Source of the DNA: CAMTWB01 sp037441775
Lineage (GTDB): Bacteria; Desulfobacterota; Syntrophia; Syntrophales; CAMTWB01
Reading direction: 5' to 3'
Assembly: GCA_037441775.1 (NCBI GenBank)
Contig: JBBIRO010000038.1
Location: 1 to 30,990 of the forward strand
DNA: 30,990 bases
In this document: piece by piece, positions 24,747 through 30,990 of the stretch
Numbering within the stretch: position 1 is the stretch's first letter
Layout of the letters: every line of letters starts with the position of its first letter
The notes under the pieces: model-generated
What the model saw: only the letters and a program-made list of their open reading frames with translations
Told to the model about the DNA's origin: nothing
The model's database searches: none
Translations under genes and position numbers: made by a program

Positions 24747-26477
24747 TTATTTCTTCCAGTCCGTCCAGGGATGGTCGTTGACGGATGGATCCGCTGCGCG
24801 GTTGAAAACCTTCATGATTAGCCCCGCCTTGGCCAGTGGCTCCATCTTTTTGTCCGTATGGATGATCAATTCGGCGCCGAATTGTAATCGGCAGAGTTTC
24901 GAGAGAGCCTTCATTGTTGTGGGGCTTCCCGTCACCGGCAGGCAGGGCCAGCAATATGTCGAAACCCCCATCGCCACCAGGCTCAGGGCCTCGCCCGCTT
25001 CGGCGCTCCGGTTGGCCTCGGCGAAGCAGGCCAAAATCGGCAGCTCCCTGATGGATTTTTTCGCGGCCGCCGCGAGAGCGAACAGGAACTCGGCGACGCC
25101 GCCGTTTTCCGCCAAACCGAGATCGAGGACGGCCGGCAGGTCCTTTCCCGACGCCCTGAGAAGCTCGGCAACCCCTTTGCCGCAGTGCTTCGCGCTCTGG
25201 CGGGGGTTGAGGAAGCCGTACTTCGCGAGACTCACACTGGCATCGCCCGCGGAGATACAAAGGATATCCGCTTTGAGAAATTCCTGGGCCAGCGTGACGA
25301 AGGGCAGATCCTGGGTGAACTTGACGTTGTTCGTGCCCATAAGGAGGGCGATCCCCTTGATCGTTCCCTTGTTCAGTGCCAACGCGATCTTCTGCACGTT
25401 GAGATCCGACGCGGAAAGCCCCATCAGGGCTGTTTCCTTCGCTTCAGGGATATCCCGCACCCGCGAACGGCGTAATGAAAACGCGGCGACGGCCTTATCG
25501 ACGATTGTCTTGGCAAGTACTTCGGGGCTCTGACCCTTCAGTGTCTCCGCCGGAACGGCCTCTACCTTGTTCTCCTCGGCGATTGCGGCAAGCGACGGAT
25601 TGACAAACTGGTCGCCGACCACGATTAAATCTACTGCGCCTGTCAAGAGGGGCAGCTCCTGGGAGCCGTAAGTGGTCACCGGGGCGAAGGTATAGGGTGG
25701 AAGCAGGGGATCGGTGCAGACGCCCATGACGGCTACCTTTTTCTTTGCCGCCGCCTCGGCGATCTTCACCTTCAAGACCGGCGAGAAGCGCCCGCACAGG
25801 AGAATCGTTGCGGTGTCCTTGTTGAGAACACCCATATTGACTTCGATTTCCTCTGCCCCTCCGCCGAAGACGGCCTTCTTCAGCCCGCCCTGGAGCTTTC
25901 GGGCGAAGGTGCCAAGGAGCGCAGCCTTTAGAGTCCGGGCGAGTATCTCATCGACGTCGGCAATGCCCCCTTCCGTCTTCTGGGAGGCTTTGAAGAGATC
26001 CTTGGCCACACCCTCCGGTACGATTCCCGCCGCATCCCAGGCGGCCATCATCCCCTTGGGAAAGGCCGCCTTCATACCGGCACCACCATATTTCAGAAGG
26101 GTATCGATCTGGGAGAGGACCTTTGTTGTCTCCGCCTTATCATTGGGTTTCACCGCCCCGGAAGCGACCCCTTCCGTAAAATCGCTCACCTGATCCAGTG
26201 TGGCCATGGTTCCCTTGAGAACCAGCCTCAGCAACGACTGAGCGGTCAGCACATCCTTGTCCTTCCCACAGACGCCCATCTTGTTCGTGTCGCGGAAGGG
26301 GTTGCTGATGCACGGCCCCTGGAGGCAGTCGCGGCAGCTTAGTCCCGACTCACAAAAGCCGCACTCGGGGAGCTGTCCCTCGAAGCGGTCCCATGCCAAT
26401 TTCGTGCCCTTATCCGCCGCTTTTGGCAGGAAGTGTTCCACCGCATTGTCGGCTGTCTTTTTCTGGATGAACTCCAT
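24747..26477 (-). CDS. CO-dehydrogenase (CooS)-like protein lacking most C-cluster ligands
   Basis: A 576-residue homologue of the Ni-Fe CO dehydrogenase catalytic subunit (usual length about 630-640). The N-terminus is well conserved: TKLAWDRFEGQLPECGF, SCRDCLQGPC and MGVCG. Cys48, 51, 56 and 70 match the B-cluster ligands. Cys39 matches a D-cluster ligand, while the second one (Cys47 in C. hydrogenoformans CooSII) is Ser47, with an extra Cys42. The C-cluster site is lost. Aligned by motif from memory of CooSII: His261 region is CGRFSP, Cys295 is probably Cys254, Cys333 is Phe291, Cys446 is Thr382, Cys476 is Asp412 and Cys526 is Ala456. The fold is probably kept (LLTGAVDLIVV, TNNVKFTQD, VTLAQEFLKADIL), but CO oxidation at a Ni-Fe cluster is very unlikely. 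The neighbours are a CooF-like ferredoxin, an NAD(P)H oxidoreductase and an aminotransferase. Real activity unknown. Confidence 0.85.
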   Translation of the reverse strand: MEFIQKKTADNAVEHFLPKAADKGTKLAWDRFEGQLPECGFCESGLSCRDCLQGPCISNPFRDTNKMGVCGKDKDVLTAQSLLRLVLKGTMATLDQVSDFTEGVASGAVKPNDKAETTKVLSQIDTLLKYGGAGMKAAFPKGMMAAWDAAGIVPEGVAKDLFKASQKTEGGIADVDEILARTLKAALLGTFARKLQGGLKKAVFGGGAEEIEVNMGVLNKDTATILLCGRFSPVLKVKIAEAAAKKKVAVMGVCTDPLLPPYTFAPVTTYGSQELPLLTGAVDLIVVGDQFVNPSLAAIAEENKVEAVPAETLKGQSPEVLAKTIVDKAVAAFSLRRSRVRDIPEAKETALMGLSASDLNVQKIALALNKGTIKGIALLMGTNNVKFTQDLPFVTLAQEFLKADILCISAGDASVSLAKYGFLNPRQSAKHCGKGVAELLRASGKDLPAVLDLGLAENGGVAEFLFALAAAAKKSIRELPILACFAEANRSAEAGEALSLVAMGVSTYCWPCLPVTGSPTTMKALSKLCRLQFGAELIIHTDKKMEPLAKAGLIMKVFNRAADPSVNDHPWTDWKK

Positions 26478-26500
26478 CTTTTATCTCCCTTCGTTCTTTT

Positions 26501-26953
26501 TTAAAACTTCTTCTTCCGATAGTCCTTTCGTTCCGCAAGGGAGAGGGCCCCGGTGGGGCAGATCTCCGCGCAGATGGGATATCCCATGTTCCGGCAGCGG
26601 TCGCACTTGACGGCCACCTTCAGGGACGGCGACGGGTCGATGATCCCGAAAGGACACACCATGACGCACATCCAGCAGGCGATGCAGGTCGGCTCGTTGA
26701 CGTAAACGAGCCCCGTTTCCGGATCGCGCCGCATCGTCCCGTTGGGGCATGCATCGAGACAGGGGGCCTCCTCACAGTGCCGGCACTGCAGGGCAAAAGG
26801 CTTGCCTTCCACATAGACCCGCGGCACCGGCTGGGGGGTCTCATGAATCGCCTTGGCCAGTTCCTTGGATGTGGAGCCGATTTCCGTCCCGCACCAGAGC
26901 TCGCACTGGTGACATCCCGTGCACTTATCTTTATCCACCATCAGTACCTTCAC
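26501..26953 (-). CDS. CooF-like 4x[4Fe-4S] ferredoxin
   Basis: A 150-residue electron-transfer protein with sixteen cysteines in four [4Fe-4S] motifs: Cys11-21, Cys57-69, Cys90-100 (CIACWMCVMVCP) and Cys117-132. This matches the CooF/HycB/DmsB-type subunits that shuttle electrons from CO dehydrogenases or molybdoenzymes. The start is the GTG at 26953, because AGGAGG ends five bases before it; an in-frame TTG seven codons upstream would overlap that site. It lies 23 bases before the CODH-like gene, as CooF lies next to CooS, so it is the presumed electron partner of that protein and of the FAD oxidoreductase encoded just upstream. Confidence 0.9.
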   Translation of the reverse strand: MKVLMVDKDKCTGCHQCELWCGTEIGSTSKELAKAIHETPQPVPRVYVEGKPFALQCRHCEEAPCLDACPNGTMRRDPETGLVYVNEPTCIACWMCVMVCPFGIIDPSPSLKVAVKCDRCRNMGYPICAEICPTGALSLAERKDYRKKKF

Positions 26954-27005
26954 ATTATCCTCCTCAATTGGCAACAGATGCTCTTCGTTAAAACGAGTCT
27001 GGGAC

Positions 27006-28313
27006 TCACAGCCCGGTATCCATCAGTTCCTTATATTCCGGCTCCGAGAACCTGTCTGCATTTCTCCTCAGGATCGGAAGCAGATCCATGAAGCTCAGGC
27101 GGTCGCTCATGAGCAGGGGGATGGAATCGGCTACGTAGACCTGCTTCCGGAGAAGGATCGACATCAAGCCGGACTTCTGGGTCTGTCCGACGAGGATCGC
27201 TCCGATGATTTTTCCGTTCTTCAGGACCAGTTTCTTGTAGCTCTCCTTCGTTTTCACCCGGATCTCCCGGAATTCGTCCTTGTCGGAGACCATCGCGCAG
27301 GATTCGGCGTGGGTCACGCCCATCGAGATAGCGGGGATGCCGATGAAATTCCCGATCGAATTTCTCCGGTAGGAGCCGGGATAGGCGGTCTTCCGTCCGG
27401 CCATGTTGAGTCCGGCGAAATGTCCCTGCTCGAAAGCACAGGGCCAGATGGCGTTCAGGAAATAAGCGTTGCGGGCAATATCGTGGGTCTCCGCCACGTC
27501 GCCGGCGGCGTATATGTCCGGGACGCTGGTCATCATGGTCTCGTCGACCCGGATCCCCTTCATTTCTCCGATCGCGAGCCCCGCCTGGACGGCGAGCTCG
27601 ATCTGCGGCCTGACACCCACCGACAGGACGACCATGTCGCAGGGCAGCTCCCGGTAGTCGGTGACGACGCCGGCCACGTTCTTGTCGCCCGTGAATCGTA
27701 GGGCCTTCTCCCCCGTGTACACGTCGATCCCGAGATCTTCGATCCGCTTCTGCACGATCGCGGCCGCCTCGGCGTCAAATACCGTCGGCATCACCTGCCC
27801 AAGCTGTTCCAGTAGCGTGGTCTTGATCCCGCGCCTTGTCAGGCTGATGCAAGCCTCGACGCCGATCGAGCCGGCGCCGATGACCACCGCCCGGGACCCC
27901 TTCATGTTGTAGATCCTCTCCGCATCGGCGATGGTCTTCAGGGTGGATACCCCGTCCTTGTCGACTCCCGGAATGGGTGGAACGATCGCATTTCCGCCAG
28001 TGGCGAGCAGTAGCTTGTCGAATGCGTATTGCTTCCCGTCGGCGGTCTTGATTTTCTTCGTCTTGGAGTTGACACTCGTGACCTTCATCCCCATGTGGGC
28101 CGTCACCTTGTTTTCTTCGAAAAAGTCTGCCGTCCGGAAATTAAGCAGCGGCTTGGACAGCTCTTCCGCGATATAGTACGGAAGGAGGACTCTCGAAAAG
28201 AGGGGGGTTTCTTCATCGCTGAACAGGTCAATCGGGGATTCGCGATCGAGTGACCGGATCGACTCGACGGCGCTGATCGCTGCCGCGCTCCCTCCGATGA
28301 TGATATATTGCAT
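27006..28313 (-). CDS. FAD-dependent NAD(P)H oxidoreductase of the CODH-associated type
   Basis: A 435-residue flavoprotein of the pyridine-nucleotide disulfide oxidoreductase fold. The FAD-binding motif is IIIGGSAAAISAVESIR (residues 4-20), LLLATGG at about 101-107, the NAD(P) motif VVIGAGSIGVEA at about 142-153, and the second FAD motif IYAAGDVAE at about 270-278. There is no redox-active Cys pair, so it is not a disulfide reductase. Similar proteins (NADH:rubredoxin or NADH:acceptor oxidoreductases) are encoded beside cooS/cooF, where they are thought to connect ferredoxin to NAD(P)H. AAGGAG precedes the ATG. The 156 bases upstream contain an intact dispersed repeat, so this gene is separated from the two unknown genes before it. 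Confidence 0.87.
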   Translation of the reverse strand: MQYIIIGGSAAAISAVESIRSLDRESPIDLFSDEETPLFSRVLLPYYIAEELSKPLLNFRTADFFEENKVTAHMGMKVTSVNSKTKKIKTADGKQYAFDKLLLATGGNAIVPPIPGVDKDGVSTLKTIADAERIYNMKGSRAVVIGAGSIGVEACISLTRRGIKTTLLEQLGQVMPTVFDAEAAAIVQKRIEDLGIDVYTGEKALRFTGDKNVAGVVTDYRELPCDMVVLSVGVRPQIELAVQAGLAIGEMKGIRVDETMMTSVPDIYAAGDVAETHDIARNAYFLNAIWPCAFEQGHFAGLNMAGRKTAYPGSYRRNSIGNFIGIPAISMGVTHAESCAMVSDKDEFREIRVKTKESYKKLVLKNGKIIGAILVGQTQKSGLMSILLRKQVYVADSIPLLMSDRLSFMDLLPILRRNADRFSEPEYKELMDTGL

Positions 28314-28332
28314 CTTATTCTCCTTTCATGAT

Positions 28333-28459
28333 TGACGGCTATGTAAAAAGTCCGGATGCTGCGTTGCGCGCCAACCCTCGTCGTTGCGACGTACGGTGAA
28401 GGGCGCCTCACTCGCCGTTTTTCGCGAGCCTGGCCTGCGGCCTTTTTACGAAGCCGTCA
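28333..28459. repeat. Intact 127-bp dispersed repeat with terminal inverted repeats
   Basis: The left arm TGACGGCTATGTAAAAAGTC... (28333-28354) and right arm (28438-28459, reading TGACGGCTTCGTAAAAAGGC... on the other strand) are 22 bases each with three mismatches. The interior has further short inverted repeats (for example TTGCGACG and CGCC/GGCG runs). It lies in the gap between the Cys-rich gene and the oxidoreductase. From general knowledge, similar non-coding elements with these arms are common between genes in Desulfobacterota. It resembles a MITE or large REP-type element and encodes nothing visible. Confidence 0.75.
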
Positions 28460-28469
28460 TAATTCGCTT

Positions 28470-29117
28470 TCAGTAAAGGCTGTGGAGCGTGTACAGGGGG
28501 AGGAGTTCCTTGAACAGCGCTATTCCCCGAGTCACGTTGTAGTTGCCGCAGGAACAGCATTCCGCCATTTCGATGCAGCACTCTTCGATGGTCCGGCGTC
28601 CTCGTTTCACGTCCCTGACCATCTTGCGGACCAGGTCCGAGGCGATCATCGCGTGACCGCACATGCTGACCGTCTGGAGGATCTCGAAGTCGGGCAGCCT
28701 GCTGGTATTTCCCCATGTACCGAGGGAATATTCGAGCGAGTGGATGCGCCCCAGTCCCGCTTCCGTCATGCATTGCTGAACCACATCGGTCACGCCGGAG
28801 ATGATGATCGAGATGCCGGGCCGGTCTTCCTTCAGCTCCTTGAGGAGAGCGACGATCTTTTCCCGGTTGTCAAAGGTGCATTCAACGATCGTTCCGTCGG
28901 TGACGCGCTTGAGGATGTCGTCCATCGTTGTGTTGTAAATGTTGCCGGTTTTCATGTCTCCCAGGTTGATCGGGCCGTGTTTATAACAGATGCTGAGAAA
29001 CTTCTGGGTCTTGGGCGCCGAACCTATTTTGTTAACGCCGGTTGCGGGACAGCCCAGGACGACAAAGTCGTTGCTCAGGCTCTCCCGGGTGCCCCTGCGG
29101 TGCAGACTGTGTGTCAT
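28470..29117 (-). CDS. Conserved-looking Cys-rich protein of unknown function
   Basis: A 215-residue soluble protein I do not recognise. It has ten cysteines: Cys23, 44, 80, 116 and 153, and a C-terminal cluster Cys180, 181, 187, 188 and 190 (CC-x5-CC-x-C). Other notable segments are SICYKHGPINLGDMKTGN (43-60), GISIIISGVTDVV (101-113) and TVSMCGHAMIASDLVRKMV (149-167). The middle reads like an alpha/beta fold. The Cys cluster could bind Fe-S or another metal, but it fits no ferredoxin pattern. There is no signal peptide or membrane helix. It lies 15 bases after the ferredoxin-fusion gene, with GGGGGAG before its ATG, so the two are almost certainly co-expressed and may form a complex. Confidence 0.75.
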   Translation of the reverse strand: MTHSLHRRGTRESLSNDFVVLGCPATGVNKIGSAPKTQKFLSICYKHGPINLGDMKTGNIYNTTMDDILKRVTDGTIVECTFDNREKIVALLKELKEDRPGISIIISGVTDVVQQCMTEAGLGRIHSLEYSLGTWGNTSRLPDFEILQTVSMCGHAMIASDLVRKMVRDVKRGRRTIEECCIEMAECCSCGNYNVTRGIALFKELLPLYTLHSLY

Positions 29118-29132
29118 ACTCTTTCTCCCCCT

Positions 29133-29894
29133 TTACGGTTCATTGTCGTAGAACTTGAACTGTGGTTCGCCCAGCCCCATATTGTTCTTGCTGTTGATGG
29201 AATACCACATTCCCATCTTCTTCAGGACAGGATCAATGGGAACCTCGCCCTTAGGCGGGACCTTCGTGATGACCTCCAGGGTGAATACCGTGTCGAGGGT
29301 CTTAGCCACATCCTGAAGGACCTTCAAGACCTCGGGGAGTTTCTCAAGTTTACACTTCCCCTCGATGATGGCCGAGGTGGCCTTTTCGTTGACCACGTCG
29401 TCTCGAAGCTTCCCCGTTGTCTTGTCGGACATGAAATGGGTCACGGGATTTTCCGCCGCCAGTTGATACCCGAGATTGGCTTTCATCAGGGCCATGGCCA
29501 CGGTTTCCACATCGCGGAAGTATGCGCCGACGCCCGGCCTCCCCAGCTCAACGCCCACGCCCACCTCGCCCGGAAGGAAGGTGCCCTTGACGTCGTTGGT
29601 CTTCATCTCCTCCGTCCCGCGGCCGGGTGTCTGCGAACCCATGAACTCGATCATGGGATTGCTCAGAACGCCGCGGACTTCGCGGGGCCAGGGCTCTTCC
29701 GGCTGGAACAGGGCATTGACAGGGCAGATCTTCGCCCGGAGACACATCCCGCAATCGGTGCAGGCGTCCTGTTCGATCTCGATGTAGACCCTGCCGGGGA
29801 TCTTGTCGTGCCGCGCGAACGTCTGAATCCGCCCCATCGGGCAAAAGGGAAAACATCTCTTGCATGCGATGCACTTGTCCTTGTCTGCCTTCAT
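29133..29894 (-). CDS. Two-cluster ferredoxin fused to an unknown C-terminal domain
   Basis: A 253-residue protein. Residues 1-65 form a 2x[4Fe-4S] ferredoxin domain: Cys8, 11, 14, 18 (C-x2-C-x2-C-x3-CP) and Cys45, 48, 51, 57 (C-x2-C-x2-C-x5-CP). Residues about 75-253 form a cysteine-poor domain (one Cys, at 181) that I do not recognise, with a Gly-rich segment GEVGVGVELGRPGVGAYF (109-126) and a later helix-strand pattern (LPEVLKVLQDVAKTLDTVFTLEVITKV, residues 186-212) that loosely resembles an ACT- or ferredoxin-like alpha/beta fold. GAGGAGG lies just before the ATG. It is the first enzyme gene after the GntR regulator and is tightly linked to the Cys-rich protein. A likely role is electron delivery to a partner; the substrate is unknown. 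Confidence 0.8.
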   Translation of the reverse strand: MKADKDKCIACKRCFPFCPMGRIQTFARHDKIPGRVYIEIEQDACTDCGMCLRAKICPVNALFQPEEPWPREVRGVLSNPMIEFMGSQTPGRGTEEMKTNDVKGTFLPGEVGVGVELGRPGVGAYFRDVETVAMALMKANLGYQLAAENPVTHFMSDKTTGKLRDDVVNEKATSAIIEGKCKLEKLPEVLKVLQDVAKTLDTVFTLEVITKVPPKGEVPIDPVLKKMGMWYSINSKNNMGLGEPQFKFYDNEP

Positions 29895-30036
29895 ACAGCC
29901 TCCTCATTTGTATTACTTAAAGCTTTTCTTATACCTCCGACCTGCATTGCGCCGTTACGTTCCCGCCTGCAGGGTGAGGCTAGCGGATTGCATTCATGGT
30001 CATCGGGGCGGATACGACCGCCCTGATCATAAGCCC

Positions 30037-30717
30037 TCATATCGTCTCACGATTCGTCTGCAGCGCATCTTCCTTGGACTGCTGGATATGACTCCGCATC
30101 ATCCGTTCGCAGAGATCGCTCTCCTTGAGCCGCAGGGAAAGCAGAAGCTGTCGGTGTCCGTCGATTGCCCGCTTAGCCGCGCCAAGATACTGAAGCGTGT
30201 CTTTTCGATATCGCAGTACATATTTCCTCATATTGGAGATCAGGCTGTGCAAACGGCGCTTGTCCGCGACCATCTCGTGGAGGAAGTCGTGGAATTTGGT
30301 GTTCCAGGTGAAGACTTCTTCGATCCGTTTACGCCGCAGGGCATCTTCCGCCATGTCAACAAGCCGATTGAGGTTTGCGATCTGGTCTTCGGTAATCCTT
30401 CCACAGATGATCCTGAGGGTGTAACCTTCCAGGACTGTCCTGAGCTCGAAGAGGTCGTCGATCTCCTCCAGGGAGTCGTGGGGGATGCAGAATCCGCGGG
30501 ATCCCAGAGGTTCGATCAGGCCGTCCTGCTCGAGCTTGTGCAGGGCCTCCCGTACCGGGGTGCGGCTGACTCCCAGCTCCTTGGCAAGATGCTCCTCCGC
30601 GAGGCGTTCGCCGGGGGCAAACCTTCCCGCAAAGATATTTGATTTGATGTGTTCATAGGTTTTCTCCCGGACGGAGATACCATTTTTCCTGGATTTAGTG
30701 GGTTGGTTGGCTTCCAT
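30037..30717 (-). CDS. GntR-family transcriptional regulator, FadR/FCD subfamily
   Basis: A 226-residue regulator. The N-terminal winged helix (about residues 15-80) contains ERLAEEHLAKELGVSRTPVREALHKLEQDGLI, described by its VSRTPVREAL recognition helix. The C-terminal FCD ligand-binding domain (about 90-215) has candidate metal/ligand residues in NTKFHDFLHE, GHRQLL and MRSHIQQS; the usual Asp of the D-x3-H motif is Asn here. FCD regulators sense small organic acids. The start at 30717 is chosen over an upstream in-frame codon at 30786 because the longer version would run through the promoter and a palindromic operator. It is upstream of, and on the same strand as, the ferredoxin-fusion gene, 142 bases away, and is the probable controller of the cassette. 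Confidence 0.9.
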   Translation of the reverse strand: MEANQPTKSRKNGISVREKTYEHIKSNIFAGRFAPGERLAEEHLAKELGVSRTPVREALHKLEQDGLIEPLGSRGFCIPHDSLEEIDDLFELRTVLEGYTLRIICGRITEDQIANLNRLVDMAEDALRRKRIEEVFTWNTKFHDFLHEMVADKRRLHSLISNMRKYVLRYRKDTLQYLGAAKRAIDGHRQLLLSLRLKESDLCERMMRSHIQQSKEDALQTNRETI

Positions 30718-30720
30718 TTT

Positions 30721-30746
30721 TTGTATCCAAAATAGTGTCCATACAA
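30721..30746. promoter_or_regulatory. Candidate GntR operator
   Basis: A perfect inverted repeat TTGTAT (30721-30726) and ATACAA (30741-30746) with a 14-base spacer lies immediately upstream of the gntR start and downstream of its promoter. TTGTAT/ATACAA half sites are common in FCD-type GntR operators. A further TTGTAT half site lies near 29908, before the ferredoxin-fusion gene. Autoregulation is inferred. Confidence 0.5.
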
Positions 30747-30762
30747 CTTTAAAAGAATTGTT

Positions 30763-30791
30763 ATTATATCTCAAAATGCTTGTCAAGGCAA
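30763..30791 (-). promoter_or_regulatory. Promoter of gntR and perhaps the whole cassette
   Basis: On the minus strand TTGCCT (30791-30786) and a perfect TATAAT (30768-30763) are 17 bases apart. The expected start near 30756 lies just before the candidate operator, so a bound repressor would block it. Confidence 0.6.
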
Positions 30792-30912
30792 ATTATTAGT
30801 AATGTAACCTATCAATATAATTACATAAGAAAATAAAATCATTTATCGGCTCGTTAAAACGCTATGGCCTATTTCTTTCCTCGCACCCTTATTTCTGGAT
30901 ACATTCTTTCGC

Positions 30913-30990
30913 TTGAATCCCTTATGGTCTCATGTTAAAGAATTCCTGAAACCGGGAGGAGAAAACATGCCCAGGTGATTGACCAAAGGA
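30913..30990 (+). other. Promoter, ribosome binding site and start of a divergent gene, cut by the window edge
   Basis: TTGAAT (30913-30918), a 17-base spacer and TAAAGA (30936-30941) form a weak promoter. GGGAGGAG (30954-30961) lies five bases before ATG at 30967. The frame reads Met-Pro-Arg and then meets TGA at 30976-30978; after the stop it continues Leu-Thr-Lys-Gly. It may be a pseudogene, a leader peptide, or a gene starting elsewhere. Only 24 bases are visible after the start. Confidence 0.3.

Noticed and set aside
24747..26477. Annotation as a functional anaerobic CO dehydrogenase
   Set aside because: Nearly all C-cluster ligand positions are replaced by non-ligand residues, so Ni-Fe CO chemistry is not supported despite overall homology.
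28356..30026. Long + strand open frame of 556 codons
   Set aside because: It lies antisense to three coherent Fe-S and redox genes and crosses their intergenic regions; its product has no recognisable domain and the frame has no ribosome binding site. It is a GC-driven shadow.
1..30990. CRISPR arrays, insertion sequences with transposases, rRNA genes
   Set aside because: No regularly spaced repeats, transposase frames or rRNA sequence were seen on either strand.

Overview
The window looks like chromosomal DNA from an anaerobic Gram-negative bacterium, most likely a Desulfobacterota (former Deltaproteobacteria) member of the Syntrophales type. This placement is inferred from a selenocysteine-containing NAD-linked formate dehydrogenase, a large outer-membrane barrel protein beside an OmpH/Skp chaperone, CO-dehydrogenase-related proteins, and a dispersed intergenic repeat with TTCGTAAAAAG/CTTTTTACGAA arms. 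No 16S or other marker gene is present, so the taxonomy stays an inference.

Region 1 (1-7888, + strand) is a cell-surface block: the 3' end of a DUF11-repeat protein, a 2052-residue DUF11/Ig/beta-barrel outer-membrane protein, and a Skp/OmpH-type periplasmic chaperone. Region 2 (8253-10193) holds an MFS transporter convergent with a YhhQ-type queuosine-precursor transporter. Region 3 (10318-15339, - strand) is a three-gene NAD-linked formate dehydrogenase operon (NuoE-like, NuoF-like, FdhA). FdhA reads through an in-frame UGA with a recognisable bacterial SECIS hairpin, and a clean terminator closes the operon. Region 4 (15655-18126, + strand) is housekeeping: gap, tpiA, secG, tRNA-Leu(GAG), with a good promoter in front and a strong terminator behind. 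The GAPDH has residues suggesting NADP use.

Region 5 (18127-19350) is gene-poor. It contains a DUF6868 small membrane protein, a doubtful 44-residue ORF, and an orphan promoter followed by a terminator-like hairpin. An atypical SDR gene lacking the catalytic Tyr/Lys follows at 19351.

Region 6 (20326-30717, - strand) is the most interesting part. Ten same-strand genes start with a GntR/FadR-type regulator that has its own promoter and palindromic operator. They continue with a two-cluster ferredoxin fused to an unknown domain, a Cys-rich unknown protein, an FAD/NAD(P)H oxidoreductase, a CooF-like 4x[4Fe-4S] ferredoxin, a CO-dehydrogenase (CooS) homologue, a serine-glyoxylate-type aminotransferase, and a TctC-TctB-TctA tripartite carboxylate transporter. 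The CooS homologue keeps the B-cluster cysteines but has lost nearly all C-cluster (Ni-Fe) ligands. It is therefore very unlikely to be a CO dehydrogenase. The cassette looks like an inducible uptake and redox system for a small organic acid built around a repurposed CODH scaffold; I do not recognise it as a described pathway. At the right edge a divergent gene with a strong ribosome binding site appears to begin, but its reading frame meets UGA at codon 4.
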